DNA from: Bacillus sp. REN3
GTDB taxonomy: Bacteria; Bacillota; Bacilli; Bacillales; Cytobacillaceae
Assembly (NCBI RefSeq): GCF_017912555.1
Contig: NZ_JAERSD010000015.1
Location: 47,584-111,583 of the forward strand
DNA: 64,000 nucleotides
Direction: 5' to 3'
The notes below the pieces were generated by a model, which saw only the letters and a list, made by a program, of their open reading frames with translations, was not told the DNA's origin and did not search any database. The translations under genes were made by a program, and so were the position numbers. Positions 44,205 to 52,369 of this stretch are shown here, one piece after another (positions within the stretch are counted from its first letter, which is position 1; every line of letters begins with the position of its first letter).

Positions 44205-44791
44205 CCGTGCAAAATAAGCGAAAAGCATATCTTGGCTGGACGGATTCCCCTCTTTGTCCGGAAGGGAATCTTTGGGAGTGCCCAGAGTACTATGAACATG
44301 TTTTTTCCAGTGATCTGGGCAGGTGCCTGGAAACAGCAAAGATCCTTTTTCCCGGTTGTACTCTTGAGGCTCTGACGGAACTGAGGGAAATGAATTTTGG
44401 CGACTGGGAGGGAAAGACCTATGAGGAATTGAAGGATGATCGGGCCTATCAAAAATGGCTGCATGCTCCATTCCAGACCAGACTCCCGTGTGGTGAGTCG
44501 TTCACCGAGTTTTCTGACAGGGTGGATCAAGGCTTTTCAAAAGTAGCTGCCATTTGTCTCTCCGCTGGCTTGGAACGGTCTGCTGTCGTCACACATGGCG
44601 GAGTGATCCGCCATTTGCTGGTCCGGTATGCTCCAGAAGAAAAAGTTTTTTGGGAATGGAGCATCCCTCATGGGCATGGATATGAATTAATCTGGAAGAG
44701 AGATGGCCTAAGGAGGGGAGAGCGTTGCATTTCGTTACGGGAGGTGCCTTTAACGGCAAAGCCAAATGGGTCAGGGAAGTCTATCAGCTAG
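44162..44791 (+). CDS. cobC: histidine phosphatase, CobC-type alpha-ribazole phosphatase
   Basis: A 209-residue histidine phosphatase with the catalytic F-R-H-G-M-T (Arg11-His12) and the partner motif V-V-T-H-G-G-V-I-R-H. In this operon it most likely removes the 5'-phosphate from alpha-ribazole phosphate or cobalamin phosphate. The TTG start at 44162 is chosen because GGAGG sits 7 bases before it and it places the RHG motif at the usual distance from the N-terminus. Overlap with cobS is 43 bases and with the next gene 67 bases, an unusually deep overlap in this operon. Confidence 0.8.
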   Translation: MDDIVAIALFRHGMTVQNKRKAYLGWTDSPLCPEGNLWECPEYYEHVFSSDLGRCLETAKILFPGCTLEALTELREMNFGDWEGKTYEELKDDRAYQKWLHAPFQTRLPCGESFTEFSDRVDQGFSKVAAICLSAGLERSAVVTHGGVIRHLLVRYAPEEKVFWEWSIPHGHGYELIWKRDGLRRGERCISLREVPLTAKPNGSGKSIS

Positions 44792-45153
44792 AGAGGGAAA
44801 AACATAGATGGATTTCGGCTTATAAGGGAGATTCCATCCAGGAACCAGGACCGGAACCCATCGTTGTTTATGAAGGAGTTGAAGCCTGGCTGGAGCAGCA
44901 GGCGACCCAGGCCGGCCTGCAGCATATCAGGGAGGAGTGGCAAGCCAGGCTGGAAGCATTGTCCCAATGGGAAAGGGGGCTAAGCGGGCGGAGGGTTGTC
45001 TTGATCGGGACGGATATGTCAAAGGGGATTGTCCCAGTGTCCGCTGGTGATCGTAAATGGCGCGATCTCGCGGGATGGATTTATCAGGATATGGTGGCAG
45101 CTTCAGAACAGGCGGATATCATCTGGTATGGAATCCGTCAAAAATTAAAATAA
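44725..45153 (+). CDS. CobU-like paralogue with altered P-loop
   Basis: A 142-residue protein related to CobU but shorter. The N-terminus reads F-V-T-G-G-A-F-N-G-K-A-K-W-V, where the P-loop GGxRSGKS has become GGAFNGKAK. The C-terminus K-G-I-V-P-V-S-A-G-D-R-K-W-R-D-L-A-G-W-I-Y-Q matches the G-I-V-P ... R-x-F-R-D-L-A-G end of genuine CobU proteins, better than the first CobU of this operon does. The histidine region (R-H-x-x-x-R) is missing. It starts at TTG behind GGAGGGGAGA. It may be a regulatory or partner subunit for the first CobU, or a degenerate copy; position in the operon suggests a role in cobinamide activation. Confidence 0.65.
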   Translation: MHFVTGGAFNGKAKWVREVYQLEREKHRWISAYKGDSIQEPGPEPIVVYEGVEAWLEQQATQAGLQHIREEWQARLEALSQWERGLSGRRVVLIGTDMSKGIVPVSAGDRKWRDLAGWIYQDMVAASEQADIIWYGIRQKLK

Positions 45154-45166
45154 AGAGGTGCTTGAA

Positions 45167-45763
45167 ATGAGGTTGTATACGAGGACAGGAGACAAAGGAA
45201 AAACGAGTATCATTGGCGGAAGGGTTGATAAGGATGATGTCCGTGTCGATGCTTACGGGACTGTGGACGAGGTGAACTGTTTTGTCGGCCAGGCCATCAC
45301 ACAGCTGGACCCTTCGCTTTTTGAGGATGTACTGGAGGACCTGGAAAAAATCCAGCATGAATTGTTCGACTGTGGCGGGGATTTAGCGAATGTCTCGAAA
45401 AAGCGGGAAAAGAAGCTTGAAAAGCAGTCGGTGGAATACCTGGAAAGGAAAATTGACGAGTTGATCGCGGAGGCTCCGGAGCTTGAACGGTTCATCCTGC
45501 CAGGCGGCTCCCCTGCGTCCGCGTCCATTCACCTTGCCCGCACTGTCACAAGGAGAGCCGAACGATTAGTCGTTTCTTTAAAGAAAGCGGATCCGGATGC
45601 ATCTGAAACTGCGCTTCAATACCTGAACCGCCTATCGGATTATTTCTTCGCTCTTGCGAGGGTCATCAACTTCCGCCTGAATGTCAATGATGTCGAATAC
45701 GTTCGAAGCGCAAAGGTTTTCAGGGAAGGAAAGCGCAAGGAGGAAAAAGCCGGTGAGCAATAA
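45167..45763 (+). CDS. pduO: PduO-type ATP:cob(I)alamin adenosyltransferase
   Basis: A 198-residue corrinoid adenosyltransferase that adds the upper adenosyl ligand. N-terminal R-L-Y-T-R-T-G-D-K-G-K-T-S-I is the ATP-binding signature, followed by D-A-Y-G-T-V-D-E-V-N; the central helix has the cob(I)alamin-binding stretch A-R-T-V-T-R-R-A-E-R, and L-N-R-L-S-D-Y-F-F-A-L-A-R lies near the C-terminus. ATG at 45167 with AGAGG upstream is preferred over the TTG at 45158. A 25-residue charged tail beyond the fold is present. It overlaps cblT by 11 bases. Confidence 0.92.
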   Translation: MRLYTRTGDKGKTSIIGGRVDKDDVRVDAYGTVDEVNCFVGQAITQLDPSLFEDVLEDLEKIQHELFDCGGDLANVSKKREKKLEKQSVEYLERKIDELIAEAPELERFILPGGSPASASIHLARTVTRRAERLVVSLKKADPDASETALQYLNRLSDYFFALARVINFRLNVNDVEYVRSAKVFREGKRKEEKAGEQ

Positions 45764-46259
45764 GAAAATCGCCTGGATTGCGATGCTGACCGCTCTCTCA
45801 GCTGTCGGAGCCGCAATCAAGGTTCCTGCCATCATTGGAAGCGTGGCTCTCGATTCATTCCCGGCATTGCTTGCCGCTGCACTCCTTGGCGGACCGGCTG
45901 GAGCAGCAGCTGGGGGGCTAGGCCACCTGCTGTCTGCTTTGTTTGGCGGGATGCCTCTTGGCCCGCTCCATTTCCTGGTCGCAATGGAAATGGCACTGCT
46001 GGCATTCCTGTATTCCCATTTGTATCGTAAAGGGAGACGTTGGCTGGCTAGCCTTTTGTTCATTGCTGGAAACAGCATTGCCGCTCCCGTTCCATTTATG
46101 TTCATCCTGGGGGAAGCTTTTTATCTGGCAATTGTTCCTTCGCTTTTGCTTGGATCAACCTTGAATGCTGTACTGGCGTTTGTGGTCATTCCAAAGATTG
46201 CAAGGATCGTGGAAAACACACTTCTGAAAAAAAGGGATATATTGGTAAAATTTAAATAA
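45753..46259 (+). CDS. cblT: alpha-ribazole transporter CblT (ECF S-component-like)
   Basis: A 168-residue hydrophobic protein with five to six helices in the style of ECF-type S components: W-I-A-M-L-T-A-L-S-A-V-G-A-A-I-K-V-P, L-D-S-F-P-A-L-L-A-A-A-L-L-G-G-P-A-G-A-A-A-G-G-L-G-H-L-L-S-A-L-F-G-G, and a basic C-terminus. In Listeria and Geobacillus such a gene next to cblS encodes the alpha-ribazole importer CblT (known from Escalante-Semerena's work). The GTG start follows AAGGAGG, 10 bases upstream. Here it lies directly before cblS, which supports the assignment. ECF energising subunits would have to come from elsewhere in the genome. Confidence 0.82.
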   Translation: MSNKKIAWIAMLTALSAVGAAIKVPAIIGSVALDSFPALLAAALLGGPAGAAAGGLGHLLSALFGGMPLGPLHFLVAMEMALLAFLYSHLYRKGRRWLASLLFIAGNSIAAPVPFMFILGEAFYLAIVPSLLLGSTLNAVLAFVVIPKIARIVENTLLKKRDILVKFK

Positions 46260-46272
46260 AAGTGAGGATCAA

Positions 46273-46986
46273 ATGAGAGATATAATAGAAATCCAGATGA
46301 ATGAAGATGAATCGATTGTAGTTGCTTGCGACAACAGCGGTGCCATCGGGAAGAAGGAGAGGGATGCGGTCCGTGTCCCTTACGAAACGGTTGCCTATTA
46401 TTCTTTCAGGGTGGCGGCAATGGAATGCCTGTCCGCGGGAGCTGAACCATTTGCCGTCACTGTACAGAATTTTAACGGCGAAGATGCCTGGAAGCTTCTT
46501 CTGAAAGGGATACATACTGGGATGGATGAACTGGGAAGAAAGGATTTGAAGATAACCGGGAGCACGGAAAGCAATTTTCCCCTTGACCAGTCTGCGCTGG
46601 GAATCACTGTGTTGGGCAAAAGGAAAAACAGCTTGGGAAAACGCAGGATCACTATGCATGAGCAAACAGATATTGCCGTAATTGGCTCTCCGCTTGTTGG
46701 ACAGGAGCTCATCGAAAGGGAAGGGGACATTGCCCCGTTATCACTTTTTGACCAGATTTGCCGCCTTGAAGATGTGGTCATTATTCCTGTTGGTTCCAAG
46801 GGGATTCTCTCGGAGTTGAACAATTTGTTCTCGGAAAAAAACTTCGTCATACTGAATCCGGTGATCGACCTTCGTAAATCTTCCGGCCCCTCGACATGCT
46901 TCATTGCCTTGTATCCCCGCAGAATGAGACCCACGATGGAATCTATAGCCGGAAGTTTTTTTCATGAAATAGGATGTTTGGAGTGA
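46273..46986 (+). CDS. cblS: alpha-ribazole kinase CblS
   Basis: A 237-residue protein of the AIR-synthase/ThiL-related ATP-binding superfamily. Visible: V-A-C-D-N-S-G-A-I-G near the N-terminus, Y-Y-S-F-R-V-A-A-M-E-C-L-S-A-G-A-E-P, and I-T-G-S-T-E-S-N-F. With CblT upstream and no cobT in the window, it fits alpha-ribazole kinase CblS, which makes alpha-ribazole 5'-phosphate from imported alpha-ribazole and replaces the CobT route. It lies 13 bases after cblT and 4 bases before the second histidine phosphatase gene. Confidence 0.82.
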   Translation: MRDIIEIQMNEDESIVVACDNSGAIGKKERDAVRVPYETVAYYSFRVAAMECLSAGAEPFAVTVQNFNGEDAWKLLLKGIHTGMDELGRKDLKITGSTESNFPLDQSALGITVLGKRKNSLGKRRITMHEQTDIAVIGSPLVGQELIEREGDIAPLSLFDQICRLEDVVIIPVGSKGILSELNNLFSEKNFVILNPVIDLRKSSGPSTCFIALYPRRMRPTMESIAGSFFHEIGCLE

Positions 46987-46990
46987 GGGT

Positions 46991-47599
46991 ATGCTTCATT
47001 TATATGTGGTAAGACACGGTCAAACAGAATGGAATGTCGAAAAAAGAAGCCAGGGACGCCTTGATTCCAGCCTCACGGAAAAAGGAATCAACGATGCGGT
47101 TTTGCTGGGAGAGTGGCTGGATGATACCGAGTTCAGCCAGATTATTTCCTCTCCAAGCCTGAGGACAATGGAAACGGCGAAACTGATCAAAGGAGGGCGG
47201 CAGATTCCTTTGTCGACAGACGAGCGGCTGATGGAAATCCACCTTGGACCATGGCAGGGGATGACGGAAAGCGAAATCAAAGAAAAATTTCCAGAAGAGT
47301 TCGATTTATATTGGAATCAGCCCGATGCTTATGTAACTAAGCTCGGGGAAACGTTCGCGGATGTTAAAAACAGGCTGGCATTATTCCTTGATGATCTTGA
47401 AAAAAACATCCCGGATGGGAACGTGCTAATCGTCACCCATGGAGTTGTGATTAAAACCCTGTATCTTCTTTGCAGGGGGGCATCGATCCGGGAAATTTGG
47501 AATCCGCCGTATATCGATGGCACAAGCCTGACCATCGTGGAAATCTCGGAGGACCAAAGAAAACTTGTTGCAGAAGCATCACTTGAGCACCGAAAATGA
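46991..47599 (+). CDS. second histidine phosphatase of the cobalamin operon
   Basis: A 202-residue phosphoglycerate-mutase-like phosphatase with V-V-R-H-G-Q-T-E-W-N (Arg8-His9), S-S-P-S-L-R-T-M-E-T-A (about 55-65), E-I-H-L-G-P-W-Q-G and V-T-H-G-V-V-I-K. It is the last gene of the operon, 4 bases after cblS, and a terminator follows. It is a more regular member of the family than the first copy, so either could be the true CobC; this one may alternatively act on other phosphates. Confidence 0.82.
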   Translation: MLHLYVVRHGQTEWNVEKRSQGRLDSSLTEKGINDAVLLGEWLDDTEFSQIISSPSLRTMETAKLIKGGRQIPLSTDERLMEIHLGPWQGMTESEIKEKFPEEFDLYWNQPDAYVTKLGETFADVKNRLALFLDDLEKNIPDGNVLIVTHGVVIKTLYLLCRGASIREIWNPPYIDGTSLTIVEISEDQRKLVAEASLEHRK

Positions 47600-47605
47600 T
47601 GGACG

Positions 47606-47636
47606 AAGAGCAAATCTATATTGATTTGCTCTTTTT
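47606..47636 (+). terminator. terminator of the cobalamin operon
   Basis: AAGAGCAAATC and GATTTGCTC arms around TATATT, followed by TTTTT. Confidence 0.88.
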
Positions 47637-48211
47637 ATTGACTTCTTGATTTTGTTGAACATGAAATAAATTATTTCTCGGGAAAGCGCAGGATTTGACT
47701 TTCTTTTTAATTAATCGCATAATTTATCGGAATTTGTAAAGTTGCAAGAATCCAAACAATATACTACATGAATCAGCATCAGGTGCCTCTTTTTTGAAGT
47801 ATTTGATGGTATCGTGCAGATAGTTGTTACTGCCCTTTTATAAAGGTGGTAGGGAAAGTGGATATAGAAGTTGGATAGTTGCCAAAAAGATACTATGACT
47901 CAAATCCTGATGCTGGAGGTTTTGCCCCATTTGCATTCAATGGTGCCGCTCCATATGTTTTTACATTGGACGGATTTTATCTTCCAGGATGCGATGAAGA
48001 TTTCCTGCCGATATGGATGGGCTTTCTCGACATATGAAAGAATAAGCAGCACTTTACCAGGTTTTACAGTCCCGAAGCAATGTGAATACGAATGAAAAGG
48101 AGAATCTTACTGCCAAGGTCTCATCATGTATTATTTGAAAAAAATTGTCACGAGTAAAAACCGCTTTATAGGGGAAAAGTTCATTGTGAAAAACAGAAGG
48201 AGGTTTTTTAG
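47637..48211. other. intergenic with a gene fragment
   Basis: A frame at about 47886-48041 reads Y-Y-D-S-N-P-D-A-G-G-F-A-P-F-A-F-N-G-A-A-P-Y and D-G-F-Y-L-P-G-C-D-E-D-F-L-P-I-W, then stops. It has no start or ribosome site and looks like an internal piece of a lost gene that I cannot name. The rest shows nothing. Confidence 0.35.
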
Positions 48212-48886
48212 ATGGCAAAAGTATTGGCTGTTCTATCAAGCGGCTATAAAGACGATCACTATGAAACCGGCTGGTGGGCTGAGGAGTTATTCGCCCCGAT
48301 GCTTGCGCTGGAGGAGGCAGGGCATCAGGTCGACCTTGCTTCACCGCTTGGAGGCAAGCCGGTCCTGGATAAAGTGAGCATCAGTGAGCAATACGATCCA
48401 TCTGGCGAGTACAAAAAAATATATGATTCTGGAAAAGCAGATCATACAATGAAGCTTTCCAATATCGATCCGGCACACTATGATGTTGTTCTCGTTGTTG
48501 GCGGCCACGGGGCTATGTACGATCTTGCTGAAGACGAGGACCTTCATCGCATCCTCAACTTTCTGTATGACAACGGTGGAATCGTGGCAGCGGAATGCCA
48601 TGGGCCTGCTCCGCTGGCATTCCTGAAGCGGGATAATGGCGAGTACCTGATCGCAGGCAAAAAGGTAACTGGCTTTCCTGATGCCATGGAACCAGAAGGA
48701 TTGTTGGAGAACCTTCCTTTCAGCCTTGAACAGGAATTGAGTAGGATTGCAAAATACGACCGAGGAGATCTTGAAAAAACCGGGCATGTTGTCTGGGGAG
48801 ACGAGCAACTCGTCACAGCACGCGATCCGTTTTCTTCAGAGCTGATGGGCGTGGAACTAGTGAAAGCATTGGAAAACAGGAAGTAA
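48212..48886 (+). CDS. DJ-1/PfpI family protein (Hsp31-like)
   Basis: A 224-residue class-I glutamine-amidotransferase-like fold. The nucleophile elbow A-A-E-C-H-G-P-A-P-L (Cys129-His130) and the N-terminal G-W-W-A-E-E-L-F-A-P (Glu24/25) fit the Hsp31/GATase1-like branch, whose members are glyoxalases, deglycases or chaperones. The loop V-G-G-H-G-A-M-Y-D-L-A completes the active-site region. The ATG follows a perfect AGGAGG. It is a single gene with its own terminator. Substrate not known. Confidence 0.88.
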   Translation: MAKVLAVLSSGYKDDHYETGWWAEELFAPMLALEEAGHQVDLASPLGGKPVLDKVSISEQYDPSGEYKKIYDSGKADHTMKLSNIDPAHYDVVLVVGGHGAMYDLAEDEDLHRILNFLYDNGGIVAAECHGPAPLAFLKRDNGEYLIAGKKVTGFPDAMEPEGLLENLPFSLEQELSRIAKYDRGDLEKTGHVVWGDEQLVTARDPFSSELMGVELVKALENRK

Positions 48887-48894
48887 CTGTTAAA

Positions 48895-48925
48895 GAAAAA
48901 GCACCAGCCGGTGCTTTTTCTTTTT
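48895..48925. terminator. terminator after DJ-1 family gene
   Basis: AAAGCACC-AGCC-GGTGCTTT followed by TTCTTTTT; it also faces the end of the leftward membrane-protein gene. Confidence 0.85.
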
Positions 48926-48948
48926 ATGTTGGCAGGAAAACCGGCAGC

Positions 48949-49683
48949 TTAATAATCAGCATACGAACGGCCACGGTTCCATTTCTCCCATTTCCGTAAA
49001 ACCCTCCATGTGACCATGGTAAAAATCACTAACAGGCTTTCCAAAGAAAAGATGTACCAAGGATAGGGGCCAAGTAAATCCAGTAAACTTGGACTTTGCG
49101 GTTTATGCCGCAAAAACCAATAGTTTCCATCTGCGGCTTTATTAATGAACAAGATAACAGGAAGAAGCAGATTTATGAAGACAAGCAGTTTCAATACAGA
49201 TTGGAATGTAGGGTAGAAGCCTTTTGCCCATGTGAAATACAAGCTCACCCACACGACCATCATATGCGCATAGAAAAAGTGAAAAAACCGGAAGTGGGGA
49301 AAGTCATATGTGAGCGCCGGAGTCAGGATTGCTTGTGTAGCGCCTAGAATGGCTATGAAAAATAATAATTCAAAAATCGGCTTTTTTCTAGTCAATAGCA
49401 AGATGATTGATAGAATGAGGGCAAGGTTGCACAGTTCAAGCGGCAAGGAGCGACCCAGTTTCCACACCCCATTCATATACATCCATGTCTGGTTCATCAC
49501 TTCAAACAAAATAAGTGAGAAGCAAACTGCCACTTCTGTTTTTCTCCATTTGTTCCCCTTCAATTTTTTCCGATAGAGAAAGAGGACTGCTGAAACGAAG
49601 ATGAAGATGGCTAATACGATCAAATGGCTTGCTGAAAACATCTCAAAAACAAAAGACTGGTTGCTGCGGCCGAACCACTCCAA
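48949..49683 (-). CDS. ywaF: TIGR02206-like integral membrane protein (YwaF-type)
   Basis: A 244-residue membrane protein with about seven hydrophobic helices. Family features: H-L-I-V-L-A-I-F-I-F near the start, E-V-M-N-Q-T-W-M-Y-M-N-G-V-W, the highly conserved L-P-L-E-L-C-N-L-A, and P-H-F-R-F-F-H-F-F-Y-A-H-M-M-V-V-W. This is the YwaF-like family; function unknown. The TTG at 49683 is chosen because AAGGGG lies 9 bases before it; the longer frame from 49761 lacks a ribosome site. Confidence 0.82.
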   Translation of the reverse strand: MEWFGRSNQSFVFEMFSASHLIVLAIFIFVSAVLFLYRKKLKGNKWRKTEVAVCFSLILFEVMNQTWMYMNGVWKLGRSLPLELCNLALILSIILLLTRKKPIFELLFFIAILGATQAILTPALTYDFPHFRFFHFFYAHMMVVWVSLYFTWAKGFYPTFQSVLKLLVFINLLLPVILFINKAADGNYWFLRHKPQSPSLLDLLGPYPWYIFSLESLLVIFTMVTWRVLRKWEKWNRGRSYADY

Positions 49684-50179
49684 TAATGAACACCCCTTGT
49701 TTGATGATCGAACAAACATAAGGTGCGCATTTTGAATGGTTTTTATTCGAGGGAGCCCCATTGTTAATCACGATCTGCTTTTCCCTGAAGCTATGTTAAA
49801 GAAGAATATCGATTTTGATTCTTTGTGAGTGTGAAAAGGAGGGCACGAAGACTCTAGCGGGAGCAAAGGGTATTCCCGGCATGCCGGGAGAGGAATATCA
49901 AATTTAACACATCCTTTCCTAAAGGTTTTTTTACAAGCAATCTTCGCAAAATATGCCGTCAGTTCTATAATTGACTCAAAAATGAAAGAGCAAGTTATTT
50001 GAGTTGGGGTGGTTTTCTTAACCAGAGAGGACTGGCCATTTAGTTCATTACAAGAACTCAATGTAACCTTCTTCAACAGTCAAAGCTTTTCTTAAACAAG
50101 GGAACTCCAAATCTAACAGAGTTCCCTGCTTTATTGTTAAAACAACATTATTCTTTCATATTGAAAAATCCCAATCCTA
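49684..50179. other. intergenic, hairpins only
   Basis: Contains AGGGAACTC and GAGTTCCCT arms (50099-50128), a likely terminator for the leftward gene ending at 50180, and a GCATGCCGGG-type palindrome near 49875-49890. No gene is seen. Confidence 0.5.
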
Positions 50180-50935
50180 TCATTCGTTGCTGCTATTATT
50201 TTCGTTATGGAGGTGGATTGATTCTTCTTTGTAGAGGGCGGGATTGGCATCCGTATTCAAGCTTTGCGTAGATGCCCACAGATTCGCAAGGAATCTGGGC
50301 ATCATCTGCTGGGAAGGCAAACTGCCGTACCTTGAAAAATAGAGGAAAAGCTTCAGGTAATTCCTTGCGTTGCCGGGCAGGTGAATTTCCCTCGCATAGT
50401 ATTCGTTTTCTGTTAGCGTCGCGAATGAGCGGGTTTCAAAGCCGGATATGAACCTTGTTTTCTCTCCGTTAAAGTCATTTTCGATAAAATGGATTTTCTT
50501 GATGATTGTCGGGTCGTCGTTGCCATCATAGTTGGCTATCCTTGCCTGTTCGTATGCCGGGATCAGATCCAGCTTTTCGGCAAGTGCCAGTACATGTCCA
50601 TATGCTTTATCATGTCCCTCATAGTTCGGGGTGAGATCCAATTCGTTAAGCAAATCTACTAAGGGAAGCTGCTCTTCTTTTAAATATCGCGGCCGGAGTA
50701 TTTGTCGCGAAAGCTTTAATTCATCAAGCGAATCACAAACAAATGATGTGATGAAATGCCATTGTCCCTGATCATCGAGAGTGACGGTATAGGTCCTGCC
50801 ATCTTTCTTTATCTGATAGTCCTTAAATCGATCGTCTCTGTCGAAAGTGAAATCCTGTCCCTTTCCATTTACTGGGCTGAAACCATAAGGCGCCTCAATT
50901 GGTACTGCTACTTCAGAATAATAGCTATTCAGCAT
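50180..50935 (-). CDS. hypothetical protein, 251 residues
   Basis: A soluble protein without signal peptide or membrane helices: N-terminus L-N-S-Y-Y-S-E-V-A-V-P-I-E-A-P-Y-G-F, a beta-rich stretch (G-R-T-Y-T-V-T-L-D-D-Q-G-Q-W-H-F), then helices with N-E-Y-Y-A-R-E-I-H-L-P-G-N-A-R-N-Y-L-K. I do not recognise the family. The start at 50935 has AGAGGTGAT upstream; reading further to 51097 has no ribosome site. It stands alone and ends before a hairpin. Confidence 0.7.
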   Translation of the reverse strand: MLNSYYSEVAVPIEAPYGFSPVNGKGQDFTFDRDDRFKDYQIKKDGRTYTVTLDDQGQWHFITSFVCDSLDELKLSRQILRPRYLKEEQLPLVDLLNELDLTPNYEGHDKAYGHVLALAEKLDLIPAYEQARIANYDGNDDPTIIKKIHFIENDFNGEKTRFISGFETRSFATLTENEYYAREIHLPGNARNYLKLFLYFSRYGSLPSQQMMPRFLANLWASTQSLNTDANPALYKEESIHLHNENNSSNE

Positions 50936-51255
50936 TTTATCACCTCTTGTGTTTGTCGATTTTATATTACCCAATTGACGGCAGGTTGAAAAACCATCCA
51001 GCTGAATAAATGGGGATTGAGAAGGGGATGTCATGTATCTTGCTAGGTTCAGCGATAGAGAGGCAGGTGGATGGACATGAAATTTCAAGGGATTCAAGAA
51101 GGCGCATGGATCACCTACTGATTGGATACTGCTTCGAATTAAAGTTGGATTTCAACGGAATTATCATTGGATTTTTCTGATAGAAAGCACTATGATTTAC
51201 TGATATGATAGGATAGTAGTCAACGAGAATCGCAGAAAAGGAGGGTGACGGAGTC
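50936..51255. other. divergent intergenic region
   Basis: About 320 bases between a leftward hypothetical gene and a rightward exporter gene. It should hold two promoters; no clear operator or RNA is seen. Confidence 0.4.
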
Positions 51256-52182
51256 ATGCTGCGTTTAAAGGGAATCCTGATGATTGTCATTGGTTCGATG
51301 CTATGGGGGATGACTGGCTCAATCGTTGAATGGATATTGGGGAATACTGAATTCTCGGTACCTTTTATCCTGGTGATTCGTTTGGTGATTGCCGGAATTG
51401 GCCTATTAGTCTATCTGGCATATAAAAAAGAAGATATTTTTGCGCTGTGGAAGACGGCGTATTGGCGCAATCAGCTGATAGTGTTCAGCATTTTCGGCAT
51501 GGTCGGCCTGCAATACACTTTCTTTTATGCGATTGAAACGAGCAATGCAGTTGTAGCAACCTTGCTGCAATTTTCAGCTCCGATCTTTGTTGCCCTTTAT
51601 GTTTCGCTGGTAAATAAAAAAATGCCGCCTCGTTATCAGGTCATCGGCATCGCTGGTACACTGGCTGGTCTTTTCTTATTGCTGACGAACGGTTCTTTGG
51701 GAACTTTGCTGGTGAGTCCGCAAGCGCTGATGTGGGGAGTGGCAGTGGGTCTAACCTTTGCTTTCTATACTTTATATCCTGCGAGACTGATGAAGGAGTG
51801 GAGCATTCTCATCATCGTCGGCTGGAGCATGATCATAGGCGGTGTCATGCTTGGGATTATGAATCAGGTCTGGAAGTCGGCAGAATGGCAGATGCTTGGC
51901 GATCCAAAACTGAGCTTTATCCTCTTGGTGATGATTTTGTTCAGCACGATTGCTTTCGTCCTGTTCCTTAGCAGCATGAAATACATCACTGCTGTTGAGA
52001 CAAGTATCCTTTCAAGCATGGAGCCATTAACTGTGATGGTTATATCCGTCATCTGGTTCGAAAGGATGCTGGAAATCTACCAACTGCTCGGTGTGGTGCT
52101 CATGCTGATTTTCGTGACATGGCTGTCTGTCGGAGGCAATAAAGTAGAAGCAAAAAGGACTGAGTACGCAAACTCGAGGTAA
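51256..52182 (+). CDS. EamA/DMT family transporter
   Basis: A 308-residue exporter-type protein with ten helices in two EamA repeats: M-I-V-I-G-S-M-L-W-G-M-T-G-S-I-V-E-W, Y-A-I-E-T-S-N-A-V-V-A-T-L-L-Q-F-S-A-P, and in the second half F-L-S-S-M-K-Y-I-T-A-V-E-T-S-I-L-S-S-M-E-P. It is more like the YicL/RhaT-like branch than the DMT protein at 34390, and the two are not close copies. The ATG has GGAGGGTGACGGAG upstream. Single gene; substrate unknown. Confidence 0.88.
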   Translation: MLRLKGILMIVIGSMLWGMTGSIVEWILGNTEFSVPFILVIRLVIAGIGLLVYLAYKKEDIFALWKTAYWRNQLIVFSIFGMVGLQYTFFYAIETSNAVVATLLQFSAPIFVALYVSLVNKKMPPRYQVIGIAGTLAGLFLLLTNGSLGTLLVSPQALMWGVAVGLTFAFYTLYPARLMKEWSILIIVGWSMIIGGVMLGIMNQVWKSAEWQMLGDPKLSFILLVMILFSTIAFVLFLSSMKYITAVETSILSSMEPLTVMVISVIWFERMLEIYQLLGVVLMLIFVTWLSVGGNKVEAKRTEYANSR

Positions 52183-52369
52183 TCCATTATATAGAGGGAA
52201 TAGCTTAAGGAGAAGTGATCACATCATTTCTTCTTTATTTTTTTGTGAAATTCGACAATAGTGTGAAATCACTTAAGTTCTGCACATTATAAGTCGACAA
52301 AAACATAGGGAAAAAGTACTATTTTGATAGAGGGCAGTTTGTTAACTATAGAAGAAGTGGGGAGTAGCA

